From positions 62,001 to 126,000 of the forward strand of contig NW_025899909.1 in assembly GCF_022539505.1 (NCBI RefSeq): DNA of 64,000 nucleotides, in the 5' to 3' direction. The DNA comes from Lolium rigidum. Its lineage: Eukaryota > Streptophyta > Magnoliopsida > Poales > Poaceae. The stretch's first letter is position 1. Each line of letters begins with the position of its first letter. Positions 11,428 through 21,646 of the stretch are shown here, piece by piece. The notes beneath the pieces were generated by a model. That model was not told the origin of the DNA. It made no database searches and saw only the letters and a program-made list of their open reading frames with translations. The position numbers and the translations under genes were made by a program.

Positions 11428-12890
11428 TTTTTTTTTCTTTTTTTCGAAACGGAGGCAAAAGCTTTGCCTCATTCTATTAATTAAGAAGAAAGTGCCCAAT
11501 TTTAGGAGAAAATCGGGCGAAAACCAACAACACACACTTAACACCCCGGCCAACCTAGCTACCCACACGAAGCACAGACGCCCTCGAGGAGAAAGACCAT
11601 CGGTGAGGATGTCATCGAGCGTGATCATCGTCACTCCTCCACGAGACAGTGATTCCGACTTCACCTTAGACAACCGCCACGGAGACCCTCGCCGCAAACG
11701 ACATCGGAACCCAAGTGAGCCTATGCCAAACAGTCAACCCCCAAGCACGTCGAGGAGGAGGCAGCTCCGACTTCAACCGTGACCTTCATAGGAGAAGTTG
11801 CACGCCTTGCACCGACGCAAGCACCAATCAAGTGGCATCGTTGCCACAAGTCGCCTCGCAGCTCCGACTTCACCATCACGGCAGGGGTGACGAAGGACAT
11901 GCCGCAACTCCAATCCGCTCACCATTGTCATCGTCGCCACGCAATCCATGACGCCAACACCATCCAACTTCCACGGGTCCCTCCGACCTAAGCAACTCCA
12001 AATCGATGCCCTCAAGAGGGAAGACGACACAAGAGTGCCGCCATCGACCGATCACAGTGGATCTAGGGATTTCCCCGGAGCATACCCAGACATGAAGCCA
12101 CAACGTCACCTCGGCGATGCCTTCAAGAAGGGAGCAGCGCCCGAAGCCGCCGCCATCGCCGACCTCGGCCAGCTGCCGTCCGGCTAGCAACCGAGACAAG
12201 ACGTTAGCCCGGGACTTGTTGCGCCATCCTGCTTCGTGCCCAAGACCGGACCACCTTGCCCACCAACACCTCACCGCTGCCCGGGGCCGCCGCCCCCGGA
12301 TCACCACCAGCACCTAGCCACTGCACCATTGCAGCACCACCACGGCCAGGCCTCCCGCGCCAGCCAGCTGCGACGCCCAGGCCAGACACGCCCGGAGCCG
12401 GCCCGCAGGGCCTAGATCTAGCCCGTCGGCGCCCCACGGCGCCCCACCACCCCCAGCGCCACCACCCCCGCACGGCCTCGCGCCACCACCTTCCCCAGCA
12501 CCGGCCGCCAGCAGCACGCAGCGCCCGTAACGTCCACTGCCCGACCGGCCCAGGCCAAGCCCAGATCGGGGCCGCCGTGCCGCCGCCAGCAGCCACGCAC
12601 CAGGCCGCCGCAGACTCCCTCCGCCGCGACCACCAGCTCCGCCGGCCGGTGCAACCTCCCGCCGCCAAGCCCCAAGCTGCATCCGCCCACCGCGGCTTCC
12701 CCAAACCGCGAGCGAGCTCCTCCGCCGGCCGGAGAAAACAGGTCCTGCCGCCGTCGGCTCCGCTCGGGCTTTGCCTGGCGGAGACCACCGGCGACGGCAG
12801 GGAAGGAGGTGGTGGAGGGGGAGGGTGGTTGCCGGCGGCGCGGTCGATTCGCCGCCCGTGTCGCCCAGGGGAGGAGCAATGCGGGGGCCT
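11428..12890 (-). mobile_element. LINE-like non-LTR element with 16-bp target duplication
   Basis: A poly-T/C run at the left (minus-strand poly(A)) and a very GC-rich right half are flanked by perfect 16-bp repeats TCTGATCTATAATGAT at 11412-11427 and 12891-12906. This is the signature of target-primed retrotransposition. The GC-rich half keeps frames open on both strands (for example 12256-12924 plus and 12204-12788 minus), but these are Pro/Ala/Arg or Gly/Trp-rich and show no endonuclease or RT motif. It is either an internally deleted LINE made of 5' leader plus 3' tail, or a large SINE-like parasite. Confidence 0.72.
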
Positions 12891-13115
12891 TCTGATCTAT
12901 AATGATATCATGGTTTTACTTTAAAGAAGTACAACTATGACACTTGTTATGGATCGGAGTGAGTATCTATATCTTTTCAACCTTATGAATTGTTGGATGT
13001 ACATGTTCACAAGTTCATTGACAGATAATAGTACATTTTGACCATAGATGTACCAAACTGAACTATACACCGCAGAAGCATATGCCGGGAAAAAGCGGAA
13101 CATGCATGTAATTAG

Positions 13116-13440
13116 CTAGGAATCAAGATGTAGGTCGTCGCGAGATGGAGATGATACCTTGAATCAGATGGGTGCCGAGGAAAAGATGCCAAAGGATGTG
13201 CAACGGTGCATGCGCTTTAATTCCCCCGCGGAAAGCTGGAGATCACCGTCTGACATTTGCCATGAAGATCGAGGTGCCCCTGGCCAGGAGATATGGCGCA
13301 CCAAGCCATGCACCCCAGCGCAGATCTCCTGTCAACCTGACCTACACAATGGCATATGTGTCGCCTCGTCCCTCTCCAAGTTCGTCTCATTTTCAAGGAA
13401 AAAAAAAACCATTGCTTCAGGACAAGGCGTTTTTGCTCGA
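13116..13440. other. Intergenic, nothing recognised
   Basis: Two overlapping frames near 13159-13477 show no domain and use different frames of the same stretch. No call is made. Confidence 0.4.
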
Positions 13441-13452
13441 AGGAGCATATGC

Positions 13453-13737
13453 TGCTGATTTTGGAAATGAGGTTTAAACAAATTATGAAATGTCAAAAAA
13501 ATCCAACAAAAATGCCGTGCCTACATCTCGACGTTCTTTATGCTCGCAAAGTAATTTCACAAAAGGCCGATTTCTTTGTCTCGGTGTTAAAAAAATCTTT
13601 TCATCCCACATCTATATCATTTTAATAAAACAAGATACCAGTTTTCCACGAAACATTGCACACGTAGAATGTCGATAGGTACGCACGGCATTTTGTTCGG
13701 AATTTTTTAACACTTTAAAATAATTTTTTTGGTGGCA
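13453..13737. mobile_element. Mutator-type MITE with long inverted arms
   Basis: Two arms pair as long imperfect inverted repeats. The left has AAAATGCCGTGCCTACATCT and the inverted right arm has AAAATGCCGTGCGTACCTAT, extending for about 90 bp. A 12-bp direct repeat AGGAGCATATGC flanks it (13441-13452 and 13738-13749). The outermost bases of the arms match poorly, so the exact ends are uncertain. Confidence 0.55.
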
Positions 13738-13870
13738 GGAGCATATGCATCCAAGATCTAAAGCGAATTTCCGGCTATTTAGATTCTTTTCGAGAGTTTT
13801 TCGGTTGTTTGAACCCAGATTCATTTTCTTATTAAAAGTTCCGTCTCTCTCTTGTTGTTCCCGATTATAA

Positions 13871-16185
13871 GAGCATCTCTAACAGGTGGACTAAATTTCA
13901 GCGCGCTAACTGTCGCTGCGACCACGCTGTAAACGTTTACCGTGCACTGCGCTGAATTTCCCCCCGCCGGATGCTCTATTATGCAGCGCGTGCTCGGGCG
14001 CTAAAAAAGTTCCTCCACCGGGCGCTCCAAAATACAGCGCGCACGCCGACGGAAAATAACTTTCTACACTGCTATGCATTCAATAAGATCAAATACTCAC
14101 ATAAATCATGAAACAAATGTCTACCATAGTTCAAATGGACACAAAGTGCAACACACACATCACATAGTTCAAGAACGACACACCATGACGTAGTTCAACA
14201 ACCGCACACAACATATGGTTCAAATGGACACAAAATGCAACACATAATTTGCATATCACAAATGCATCTCACACTTCCGTATTTTCCAAGTCATCGCCTT
14301 CTTTTGCTTCTTCTTCATCGATATCTTGGGTTGAAAGAGGAATAGTAGGATCCATCGAGGCCACGAATCCTCCCGGTGGTGCTCCCATGGCTCCATACAC
14401 ACCACTCATCGATGCTCCCATAGTCCATCCGAAGACTTCTTCATAGCTTGGTCCTCCCATGCCGGCCATACCTCCAAAGCCTCCTTCCCATCTTCATTTG
14501 CTTGCAACCTTGCATTTACAATCCTTTCCATAGCAATGGCAATGTCATCATATCCGGCCTTCTTTCCCTTCATATCTTTGGCGGTCTACCTACCAAGCAC
14601 ATTCGTCCTTCCATTGTTCACCGAGTGAGGAGTGGAGCTTCTCTTCTTGCCTTTGTCACTTGAATCTTCATCATCGATGATTGTTGCTTCACCGGTTGCA
14701 TTGGCGGCCATGGTTGCCGCATCCAATTTCCCGCGGGTCTTCCACTTTTCTTCATTCCCTAGCACTTCATAGCAATGATGCAAGGTGAATGGCTTGCCGA
14801 GAATCTTGTTGCCTTTCTTGTTCTTCTTTTCCATATCTCTAAACAATCCTTGATCCATAGAGTTCTACAAACCAAGCAAAAGAGAATAGATGAGCCATAT
14901 GAACTATAACCGTATCCATCTCATATGAGTCATATGGTCAACATTAGTAGAATTGCTTACACTATCATTATCATTTGTGCCACTTGGGTTAATGACATCA
15001 ACATTGGCTTGCACGCCCGCCCACTTTTGGCAATCGGTGTTGATGCCCGACCAACGAGACCGAAGAGAAGGCATGCTTCACTCGTTCCCACTTGTGTTGT
15101 TGGCGTCAAAGCACTCCTTCATCCTCATCCAATATGTGTCTCTTGTTTGATCGGTACCGGTTGTTGGATCCATTCCAATTGTCAACCATGTCTAGCAAAG
15201 CAACTTGTCCTCCGCTATGGTGTAGTTCGCTGACCGACCGGGAGGGCACGGTTCAATCAACCCTTTTCCTTCCGAATCGATATCCTCATATTCCTCCCGT
15301 ACCTCAACGGTGTCATCATTCATAAACGAAGATCCAACATTCATTGCCTCCATGAAAGACTAATCATCAACTCTAAATTGCAATAAAATTCATAATTCTC
15401 CGGCTATGTATGCATCTAAACTAAAATTTGGATGAAGAGAAGTGTTCTTTACCTCTCCGGCATTTCCTCATACACCGTATGTGCGTCGGATGGGTCGGCG
15501 AACGGAGGCGCCGGCGGCAAATGGTTCATCGGTGGAGGTGGTGGCAGAGGCTGCGCGCGGCGAGTCGCGGTCGCCTTCACTTTCTTCGGCGGCGGGTTAC
15601 CGGCGCCCGCGGCTGCGGACGGGCGTTTGGACGCCGGCACCTTCCTCCTCGGTGGCGCCCACGCCTTGCTGGAGGCCTGCGCGGCAGCCAGCTGCGCGAC
15701 AGCGGCACTTGTGTGCAGCGTCGGGCGCGGCGAGACGAATAGAGTTCGGGCAGCGGCGGTTGTGTTGCCGGCGTCGGTGCCACCGCTAGGGTTTGGCACA
15801 TGGGGCGGCGGCGCGACGGAGGCGGCGTGACAGAGGCGGCGGCGGGTGGAATGGAGTAGGGAGGGGTCGGTAGGGTGCCGGAGGGCGCATCCATCGCCGA
15901 AATTGCGCCGGCGGCCGCGCGGAGGCGAGGATTGAGCGGTGGGGCCGCGAGGCGCGGGGGGGGGAAGTTTCAGCGCGGGGTTTCTTTTTTGCGCGTGCGT
16001 CGAGCGATGCCGCGCGCTGCAGCCCGAACCCAAAGTTTAGCGCTTGGGATAGGGCAAGCCAGCCCGCGCCAAAAAAAATTACAGCGCCGCGCCCTATGCA
16101 ACACCTTCTGGAGGGACGATTTTGCGCTTCGGCGCTGCAAAATGACGGTTTATATAGCGCGCGGCCTATATAGCGGGCCTGTTAA
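13871..16185 (-). mobile_element. PIF/Harbinger element with ORF1 only, right end damaged
   Basis: The left terminus GAGCATCTCTAACAGG follows TAA (13868-13870). The right side reaches GCGGGCCTGTTA (16174-16185), which mirrors the inner part of the left terminus, and then the expected terminal bases are missing. CCTGTTAATGACAC is repeated just beyond (from 16179 and 16199). The subterminal sequence is rich in CAGCGCG motifs. The body carries a decayed ORF1-type gene on the minus strand, with no DDE transposase frame seen. Confidence 0.65.
14269..15894 (-). pseudogene. Harbinger ORF1-like Myb/SANT protein, broken
   Basis: Read on the minus strand in three blocks. A Pro/Ala/Ser-rich N-terminal block starts near 15894. 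A trihelix/Myb-like block spans about 15320-14970, with NYTIAEDKLL, then GTDQT..TYWMRM, then SLRSRWSGINTDCQKWAG. A C-terminal block spans 14870-14269, with KPFTLHHCYEVLGNEEKW, as in the NAM-associated C-terminal domain. This domain order is known for the ORF1 DNA-binding partner of plant PIF/Harbinger transposases. A stop codon lies inside the Myb block (minus-strand TAG at 15192-15194) and a frame change follows. Block joints may be introns. Confidence 0.6.
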
Positions 16186-16209
16186 TGACACAGTTGCGCC
16201 TGTTAATGA

Positions 16210-17630
16210 CACGGTTGTATGGGAGGAAGACATGAAGAGTTAGGGCCAGGGATATCACTCGAGTGCACGGTGATTTAGATGAACCATCTAATCCAATGTC
16301 ATAGTCACCGATCGAGGTAAGCAGGATGCTGGTGTCTAAGGGTTTTAATTGCAAGGATGAGGAATCAGGAAAGGATTTATTTAATTGCTTAGTGCAACAA
16401 TTTTTTGAATGGATAGAGAAGATAGAAAATATATTTCAAATGTTCCCTCTCACGTTTAAGATCCATGAGGATATATATCCGCCGGCTTGTGGGGGGTTAT
16501 GTCGCAGCTGGTAATTTGGGTTTATGAGCAGGTTTTGATTTTGACGAAAGAGATGATCCTCGCGTCTAAATGGTAATTTGGGTTTATGAGCTGGTACATG
16601 ACTTTTATCCAATTAAATTTCCTAGTTGTTAGAGTCTATGATACATAAATGATAAGAAAATAACTTATTTCCTACGTAATTTTCGGTGTGCTTAATTTTA
16701 TTTTGGAGGGGATAATGTTTGAGAGCTTTTATTGTATTTTTCAAAGCATGTACGTTCTTGGAAATGTGGTCATGCTATAGCTCTCCGGCATAGCTGTGTA
16801 CATACTGAAGCAGTTCCTGTAGGGGGCCAATATTTTTATGACTGTACTGCAAACATTCACTGGATTGTTGGCGCGTGAGTGCTACATTGATGAACATGAT
16901 TTAGGCACATTCATGTATCGATTTAAATGCTTTGTCGAATCATTTTCCTTTCAGGACAAATTCCATCTTCCTCTCTAGTCATTTTCTCAAGAGAAAGCCT
17001 AAATCTGAGCTTCTGATTTAGTGAAAGAAGCTTATGGCGTGCATGTACTACTAAATCTAAGATAACTACCCCGGGTAGTAGTTGTAGATTTTTCTATTTG
17101 CCTTTGCGGCTTTTTTAAACTCTAGCTATAGTCTGTAGGAAGGGAATGATGTGATAATGATTTGAGCATGCGTGCATGTACATGCATGCTTGTCTTATTG
17201 ACATTTGACTGTGCACAGATTGGTCAAGGCCTTCTCACATCATGTCCAAATATAAACCAAAAGCTAGATCCATGATACCTGGCCAAAGCTACCTCAACTG
17301 TCTAATCACGAGATTTTCACCATCACCTCCAGAAAGGTGAGGTAAAAGAGTACGAGCTCTCACTCTCTGTGGGTAAAGTTAGCACGAACTTTGGTCTCCA
17401 TTCTTTTACTTCAGAAAAGGAAATGAATAGAACAAGTAATTTACACTACCGGGGTTCCTCCACATTTGTTTCCCCTTTGACCCGGCATGTCGGAAGTTTT
17501 TAATTTGAAGTTAAAAACGGAAAACACGCCCTTTACACATTTTTGTACTTCCACTGGTCGAGATTTTTATGTAAGTTTTTTATTGATTTTTTCTATCAAT
17601 CTTGCAATAAAAATATCACAATGAACATTT
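16210..17630. other. Intergenic, nothing recognised
   Basis: AT-rich DNA with short frames only. No RNA hairpin or repeat boundary could be supported by eye. Confidence 0.45.
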
Positions 17631-17639
17631 CATTTTATT

Positions 17640-18885
17640 GCCGTCGGTACCGGCGACGGTGGAGGTGCCCGTCCCGTGAGGTATGCGGGGGAGAAGAGCT
17701 GGAAGGCTGGACGTCAACATTGGCCTATGGTGTAGTAGGTGAGGCGTCGACTGTTGATGGATCTCCGACACATTGTATCTGGGCTGCAGATCATGGTTGT
17801 TGCACGCATCAACCAGATCGGGACAACACTGACGCGGGGGAGGGGGAGGGAGGGAGAGGGGGGCAGAGAAGAGATAGGGGCAGCATGTGTCGTGCTCCTC
17901 TATGCTCCAAGTCTCTAGCATTGTGGCTGGAAGGTGCGCATCTAGGGTATTCGATCAAGAGTGCTCCATCTGTTCAACGCCCAAAACATACCAGTGGTGG
18001 ACTATTTTGTCTTCTTTCTGTAGTCGTCTGGTGTATCGTGGAGGCTACTAACTCGGCATGTATAAAGGTGCTGACCCTGCTGATCTTCGAGTACCTAGTG
18101 ATCGATCTGCTTCATACCAGCCTCCTCGATCTGGACGCCGACCTCTTTTGGTCTTCCTCTCATAGATTTTCGTCGTTTGGCGCATGACACCACTGGATAT
18201 CTAGAAATGAATTGATCCGATCGTGCACTCTCTTATCTTCAGCCAGCGAGGATTCCTAAGGGAATGACGCGAAACTTCTCTTTCTTATTGGCACCATGAG
18301 ACATGTCTAAATATAGATTTGCATGGTATTGACAGAGGTGAAGAAATTCATGGTGATCGGAGGCTTGTAATGGTGGAGATATGTATTAGTTTTGATGAAG
18401 AGTTGCAGCAAAAGGTTTTCCTACGAGACGGGTGTTGAGGTCTTGCAGCAGCGGGAGGCATTACTGGTGGGCTGCGTGCTCCTCGAGTACCGAGCTGCGA
18501 TTTTTCCAGGGTGAAAGCACAAGGCTTTGCCATCATTGGTTGTACCTATCAATGGCGTTGTTGAAGGCATTGTTTTGGGAACCTCCGGGGTAAAAACTCA
18601 AGATCTTCGATCGGGCTACGACAACGCTTGTTTCCTAATTGGAGACGTCTCTTTTGGGGCACCTCTTTTGTAGTCTCGGTGTAGTCTCGGTGTTGTCTTT
18701 GGTGATGGTTAGAGTGTTGATGTTGCAAGTGTTTCATCCCGACGACGAGTTCTTTGTTTTCTATTTCACTCTTTTTTATTTTGTTCTTGATTGTGTGCAT
18801 CCTTGATGTCTTTTGATATCTTTTTGGTGCAGAGATTGGGTGTAATTGGTATCTTCGCGAATTAATATATTCCCTGTATCGAAAC
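17640..18885 (+). mobile_element. LINE-like element, plus orientation
   Basis: The right end carries GGTGCAGAGATTGGGTGTAA then TGGTATCTTC and AATTAATATATTCCC, the 3' motif of the LINE-like family. The left part is GC-rich (GGTACCGGCGACGGTGGAGG). The frame 17543-18187 (214 codons) lies here and has no recognisable domain. No clear target duplication was found. Confidence 0.5.
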
Positions 18886-18889
18886 AAAT

Positions 18890-19760
18890 TAATTAGGTTT
18901 CGAGTGCTTTCAGCCAGGTCCAGTGTGTTTTTAAATCTAGTCTAAAACACAAATAAAACTGATACAAAGATATCATCGGCGCATTAAAAATGATGTCTCT
19001 GGCTGACCAAATGAAAATAATATTATATTATAATTATAAATATTATTTGAGATTTATAAAGAACTGTAGTGATCTTGATGATAGTTATTTAGCTGTTGAT
19101 TGATTTTAGGCCGAGTGTTTTCTTTTTGCAATTCAGTCTAACAAAAATAAAGGTGATACAAGAAGTCATTAGCACATTCAAAATACACAGCTTCAGTCGA
19201 TCAAAATGGAAAAATGAAAAAAAATTCAAGAAAATTATATAAAAATGCTACTTATCTTTCATTGTTCTTCATTACAAAAATCGTGCAACCAACCAAACTA
19301 AGTTATAAAAAATCAATTAAATTATAAGAATATTTTTAATATTGGAAAACATTATTTTGCACATTTAAGTACCATGTTGCACCTTTCAAAAGTACTAGTT
19401 GCATTTGACAGTAGTGTACATTTAAAGTGCAACCCACCCATCTATTTCTACAAAAAAAAATAGAAGTAGAAGAACAAAGAAATGTTGCACGCTGTAAATT
19501 AATTCAGCAAACAATTAAATGTGAATATTTTGTACACTAAAAGTGCAATTGGGGAGAGAAAAACAAGTGCTTTTTGCCAAAGAAATTAGTTAAATGCACG
19601 GGGAAAAATAGAAATCCACTGAAAGCACAAAAAATAGTATAATTAATGATTGAAAAGAAAATTTCATTTGAATGTTCTTTACCGAATCCGGATTACTAAG
19701 GCTATTGTTTAACCGAAACAAAAGGTCCAAAAACAAAAATTTCGTCTTCAAATGTAAGGA
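18890..19760. other. AT-rich intergenic DNA
   Basis: A weak duplication is visible: the segment near 18930-19010 (CTAAAACACAAATAAAACTG, GATACAAAGA) resembles 19125-19200. There is no coding potential. Confidence 0.4.
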
Positions 19761-19766
19761 GTATTA

Positions 19767-19845
19767 CTACCTCCATTCCAATTTACAAGATATTTTGGAA
19801 GCCTAAAATAGCCTTTAAAAACATCTTATAATTTGAAAGAGGTAG
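19767..19845. mobile_element. Stowaway MITE (short)
   Basis: The left end CTACCTCCATTCCAATTTAC and the inverted right end CTACCTCTTTCAAATTATAA pair, with AAGATATTTTGG/TCTTATAA inner segments typical of Triticeae Stowaways. TA precedes it at 19765-19766. The right flank reads CA instead of TA. Confidence 0.6.
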
Positions 19846-20354
19846 CACTGCATAAATGAGCATGGTAACACCGTTAACTTCAAGCAAGTGAAACAAATGT
19901 TTGTGTATATATATAGCTCCAGTGCAGTACGTTATCGTTATGTACACACTTGCACCTAAGTGTAAAATATTCGTTTCTGCCACACACATATATGCTCGAT
20001 CGCATCTCTGTGGCGGTCCGGTAGCAGGGATTTACATTGATGGGAATGGTTTGGTTGTCAGATATCTTACACATGCACGGTAGTAGCTAGCACTGTACCG
20101 GATTTCTCATTTATGCATGGCGAATGGATGCCCTTGTCTCTAGCATTCGTCATGTTGTTATTCATATGGGGAAATTTAAAATTGTACCGCAAGCATGAGA
20201 GGCGCCGTGGTGTGGTACCAAGTGGTGAGCGCCTCATTTTATTAATCAGGAATCTATCAATAATGTGGTACTTTTTTTATTTTGAATTTTTCAGAGCATG
20301 GATCATAGTTTTGTTGGTTTTGGTTTTTTGAAGGATGGATTCATCCAAGTAGCT

Positions 20355-20442
20355 AGCTATAGTTGAAGTCCATGTAGCCAAGTAGCCACGGATATGCGTA
20401 GCTAGTTGAAGTCCATGTAGCCAAGTAGCCACGGATATGCGT
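20355..20442 (+). repeat. Two-copy 43-45 bp tandem repeat
   Basis: AGCTA(TA)GTTGAAGTCC...GGATATGCGT occurs at 20355-20399 and 20400-20442, differing only by a 2-bp indel. It lies about 200 bp upstream of the MIR390 TATA box and is young, as the copies are otherwise identical. Confidence 0.85.
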
Positions 20443-20499
20443 GCAGTGGAAGTGCATCTAGATAGCATGGCTTGCTTCAATTAAAAGCAAGAGAGAGCA

Positions 20500-20676
20500 T
20501 GTAAATCACAGATCAAAGAGACCCTCAGCCCCCTCCTCTTCTTCCTCTCCCTTCCCCCATGCCTCAAGAAATGTGACAGTTGTCTCATCTCACAAGAGAG
20601 AGAGAACCTCACTATTTTTTTTAAGATGCCCTTCTCACTATAAATATGGCAAGAGCCACCACAGGGGCCAATCCAC
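20500..20676 (+). promoter_or_regulatory. MIR390: MIR390 core promoter with TATA box
   Basis: TATAAATA lies at 20639-20646, preceded by CTCAC and followed by a pyrimidine-rich stretch where Pol II initiation would fall, roughly 20668-20680. Upstream are a long CT-rich tract (20522-20560) and a GAGAGAGAGA run at 20595-20605. Both are common in grass promoters, and GA-runs are known binding sites of BPC/GAGA factors. The TATA box is about 275 bp ahead of mature miR390, a normal plant pri-miRNA layout. The start site is predicted, not seen. Confidence 0.65.
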
Positions 20677-20738
20677 CCTCACTCTCTTCCACCACTTCAC
20701 TGGAAGGTGTGTGCTAGCTCTCCCGGCTCTGGCTTCAT

Positions 20739-20795
20739 ATGCAGCTCACCTCATCTCTCATCACACTCTCTTTGGCTACCTCTCATGGCCACTGA
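20739..20795 (+). CDS. Short ORF in pri-miR390 leader (18 codons)
   Basis: This is the first ATG after the predicted start site and gives MQLTSSLITLSLATSHGH then TGA. Some plant pri-miRNAs encode regulatory micropeptides from the first leader ORF. Position is the only evidence here; chance is equally likely. Confidence 0.2.
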   Translation: MQLTSSLITLSLATSHGH

Positions 20796-20839
20796 TTTTC
20801 TCCCTGTGTTCTTCCACACCACCGTACCAATTCCCATCC

Positions 20840-20938
20840 ATGAGAGCTAGCTCGCCGGAGTTCACCGGCAAGCCCAAAGAGAAGATCCGAGAAGAGGGTA
20901 GGGAACAATCCTTGAAGCTCAGGAGGGATAGCGCCTAG
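20840..20938 (+). CDS. Short ORF running through mature miR390 (32 codons)
   Basis: ATG at 20840 opens a 32-codon frame, basic and Glu/Lys/Arg-rich, which reads through the 5' arm. Its TAG stop at 20936-20938 falls directly after the last base of miR390. No homology is known to me, and the overlap may be accidental. Confidence 0.2.
   Translation: MRASSPEFTGKPKEKIREEGREQSLKLRRDSA
20915..20935 (+). ncRNA. miR390: Mature miR390 (5p)
   Basis: All 21 bases agree with the miR390 sequence conserved from mosses to grasses, including the 5' A preferred by AGO7 in this pathway. It lies on the 5' arm. Confidence 0.96.
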
Positions 20939-20996
20939 GTAATTTGCAACCAGCAAGGTTAATCTCTTGATGGTTGGTCGATCTGTTCGTCCGAAG

Positions 20997-21017
20997 CGCT
21001 ATCTATCCTGAGCTCCA
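20997..21017 (+). ncRNA. miR390*: miR390* (3p)
   Basis: This is the partner strand on the 3' arm. It pairs with 20915-20935 leaving 2-nt overhangs, and its CGCTATC...CTGAGCTCCA form agrees with grass miR390-3p. Confidence 0.92.
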
Positions 21018-21646
21018 CGGCTTGTTCTTACCATGCCACTGCACCAGGTTCACTTGCTACCTATACAGTGAATAGAGGTGAGGAGGTACAACAGTACATA
21101 GTAATGTTGCACACTTGCTTTGGCTCGCTCTCATGGAAGTACATGCTAGCTATAACCTCAGCTCTGACTCTCTGCACTCATATGCATTCCCATATTATAT
21201 GGTTATTGCTTTGCTTGGGTCCTTGCCAAGGTAGCTACGCCTCTGATCCCATTATTATTTTACCATATCCGTGCATCTGTGCTGAGGTGTTGGTGCTTCA
21301 ACCCCGTGTACTATGCGCAGGAGGTTGCATGCATATATGCGTTTTCTTTTGATAAGTCTTGCATGCATGCATGGGCGTGGATTGATGGATCCATGGCGTG
21401 CCTTAACTTGCTACCCTACAAAAACACCAGTAAATGCTGACCTAACCGATTCATGAGCATGTTCCAAGCTTTTAAACAAGGAAAAGAGAAAATAGTAGAG
21501 AGCATGTATGTTTCATGATTCTTCTATTCAAAAACCAAATGTTTTGGCGTGTTGCATTTTCGTATATACTACTACACTAGGGATATGGACAACTGAAGTA
21601 AGTTATATTTTTTGAAACAGTGATTATTCAGTACCCAGTCTAAATT

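Larger units (their letters stand above)
10651..13115. repeat. Ancient duplicated segment, each copy hit by a LINE-like insertion
   Basis: Block A (10651-10740, TGCAAGCAAT..GATTTCAAAATCG) recurs at 11330-11404. Block B (about 11145-11240, CAGATAATAGTACATTTTGACC) recurs at about 13021-13110. The order is A, B, A', B'. Copy 1 has a plus-strand LINE-like 3' end between A and B. Copy 2 has the minus-strand LINE-like element 11428-12890 between A' and B'. Confidence 0.65.
20897..21032 (+). ncRNA. MIR390: MIR390 precursor hairpin
   Basis: The 136-nt stem-loop contains the conserved plant miR390 on the 5' arm (20915-20935, starting AAGCTCAGGAGGGATAGC) and miR390* on the 3' arm (20997-21017, starting CGCTATCTATCCTGAGCT). 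The arms pair with 2-nt 3' overhangs at both duplex ends, one G:A mismatch and one G:U wobble near the middle, and a mismatch at the 5' A. The stem continues below the duplex: GGTAGGGAACAATCC pairs with GGCTTGTTCTTACC. The loop is about 61 nt. In plants miR390 loads AGO7 and cuts TAS3 transcripts to start tasiRNAs against ARF2/3/4 mRNAs, controlling leaf polarity and phase change. That role is established for the family; expression here is inferred. Confidence 0.96.
20670..21400 (+). ncRNA. MIR390: pri-miR390 transcript (extent inferred)
   Basis: The start is placed about 25-30 bp after the TATA box. The 3' end is not defined by sequence and is a guess. The hairpin lies near the middle at 20897-21032. 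The leader has short ATG-started frames at 20739-20795, 20785-20850 and 20840-20938. The surrounding 700 bp show no transposon sequence, unlike most of the window, which fits a conserved single-copy gene. Confidence 0.5.

Noticed and set aside
12204..12924. Long frames (up to 222 codons) on both strands in GC-rich DNA
   Set aside because: Overlapping open frames on opposite strands with Pro/Ala/Arg or Gly/Trp bias are expected from about 70% GC; no domain, and they lie in a LINE-like insertion.
12940..12970. Stowaway-like right end (GGATCGGAGTGAG)
   Set aside because: No left partner on the other side; at most a remnant.
15449..16033. 194-codon minus frame with Pro-rich sequence
   Set aside because: It covers the low-complexity head of the Harbinger ORF1 region and runs beyond the likely start near 15894; not treated as a separate gene.
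17543..18187. 214-codon plus frame
   Set aside because: No recognisable domain, lies across the start of a LINE-like insertion, composition typical of chance frames.
20573..20938. 121-codon plus frame over the MIR390 promoter and 5' arm
   Set aside because: It would begin upstream of the TATA box and lacks any domain; the MIR390 reading explains the region better. Only the short ATG frames after the start site are kept.
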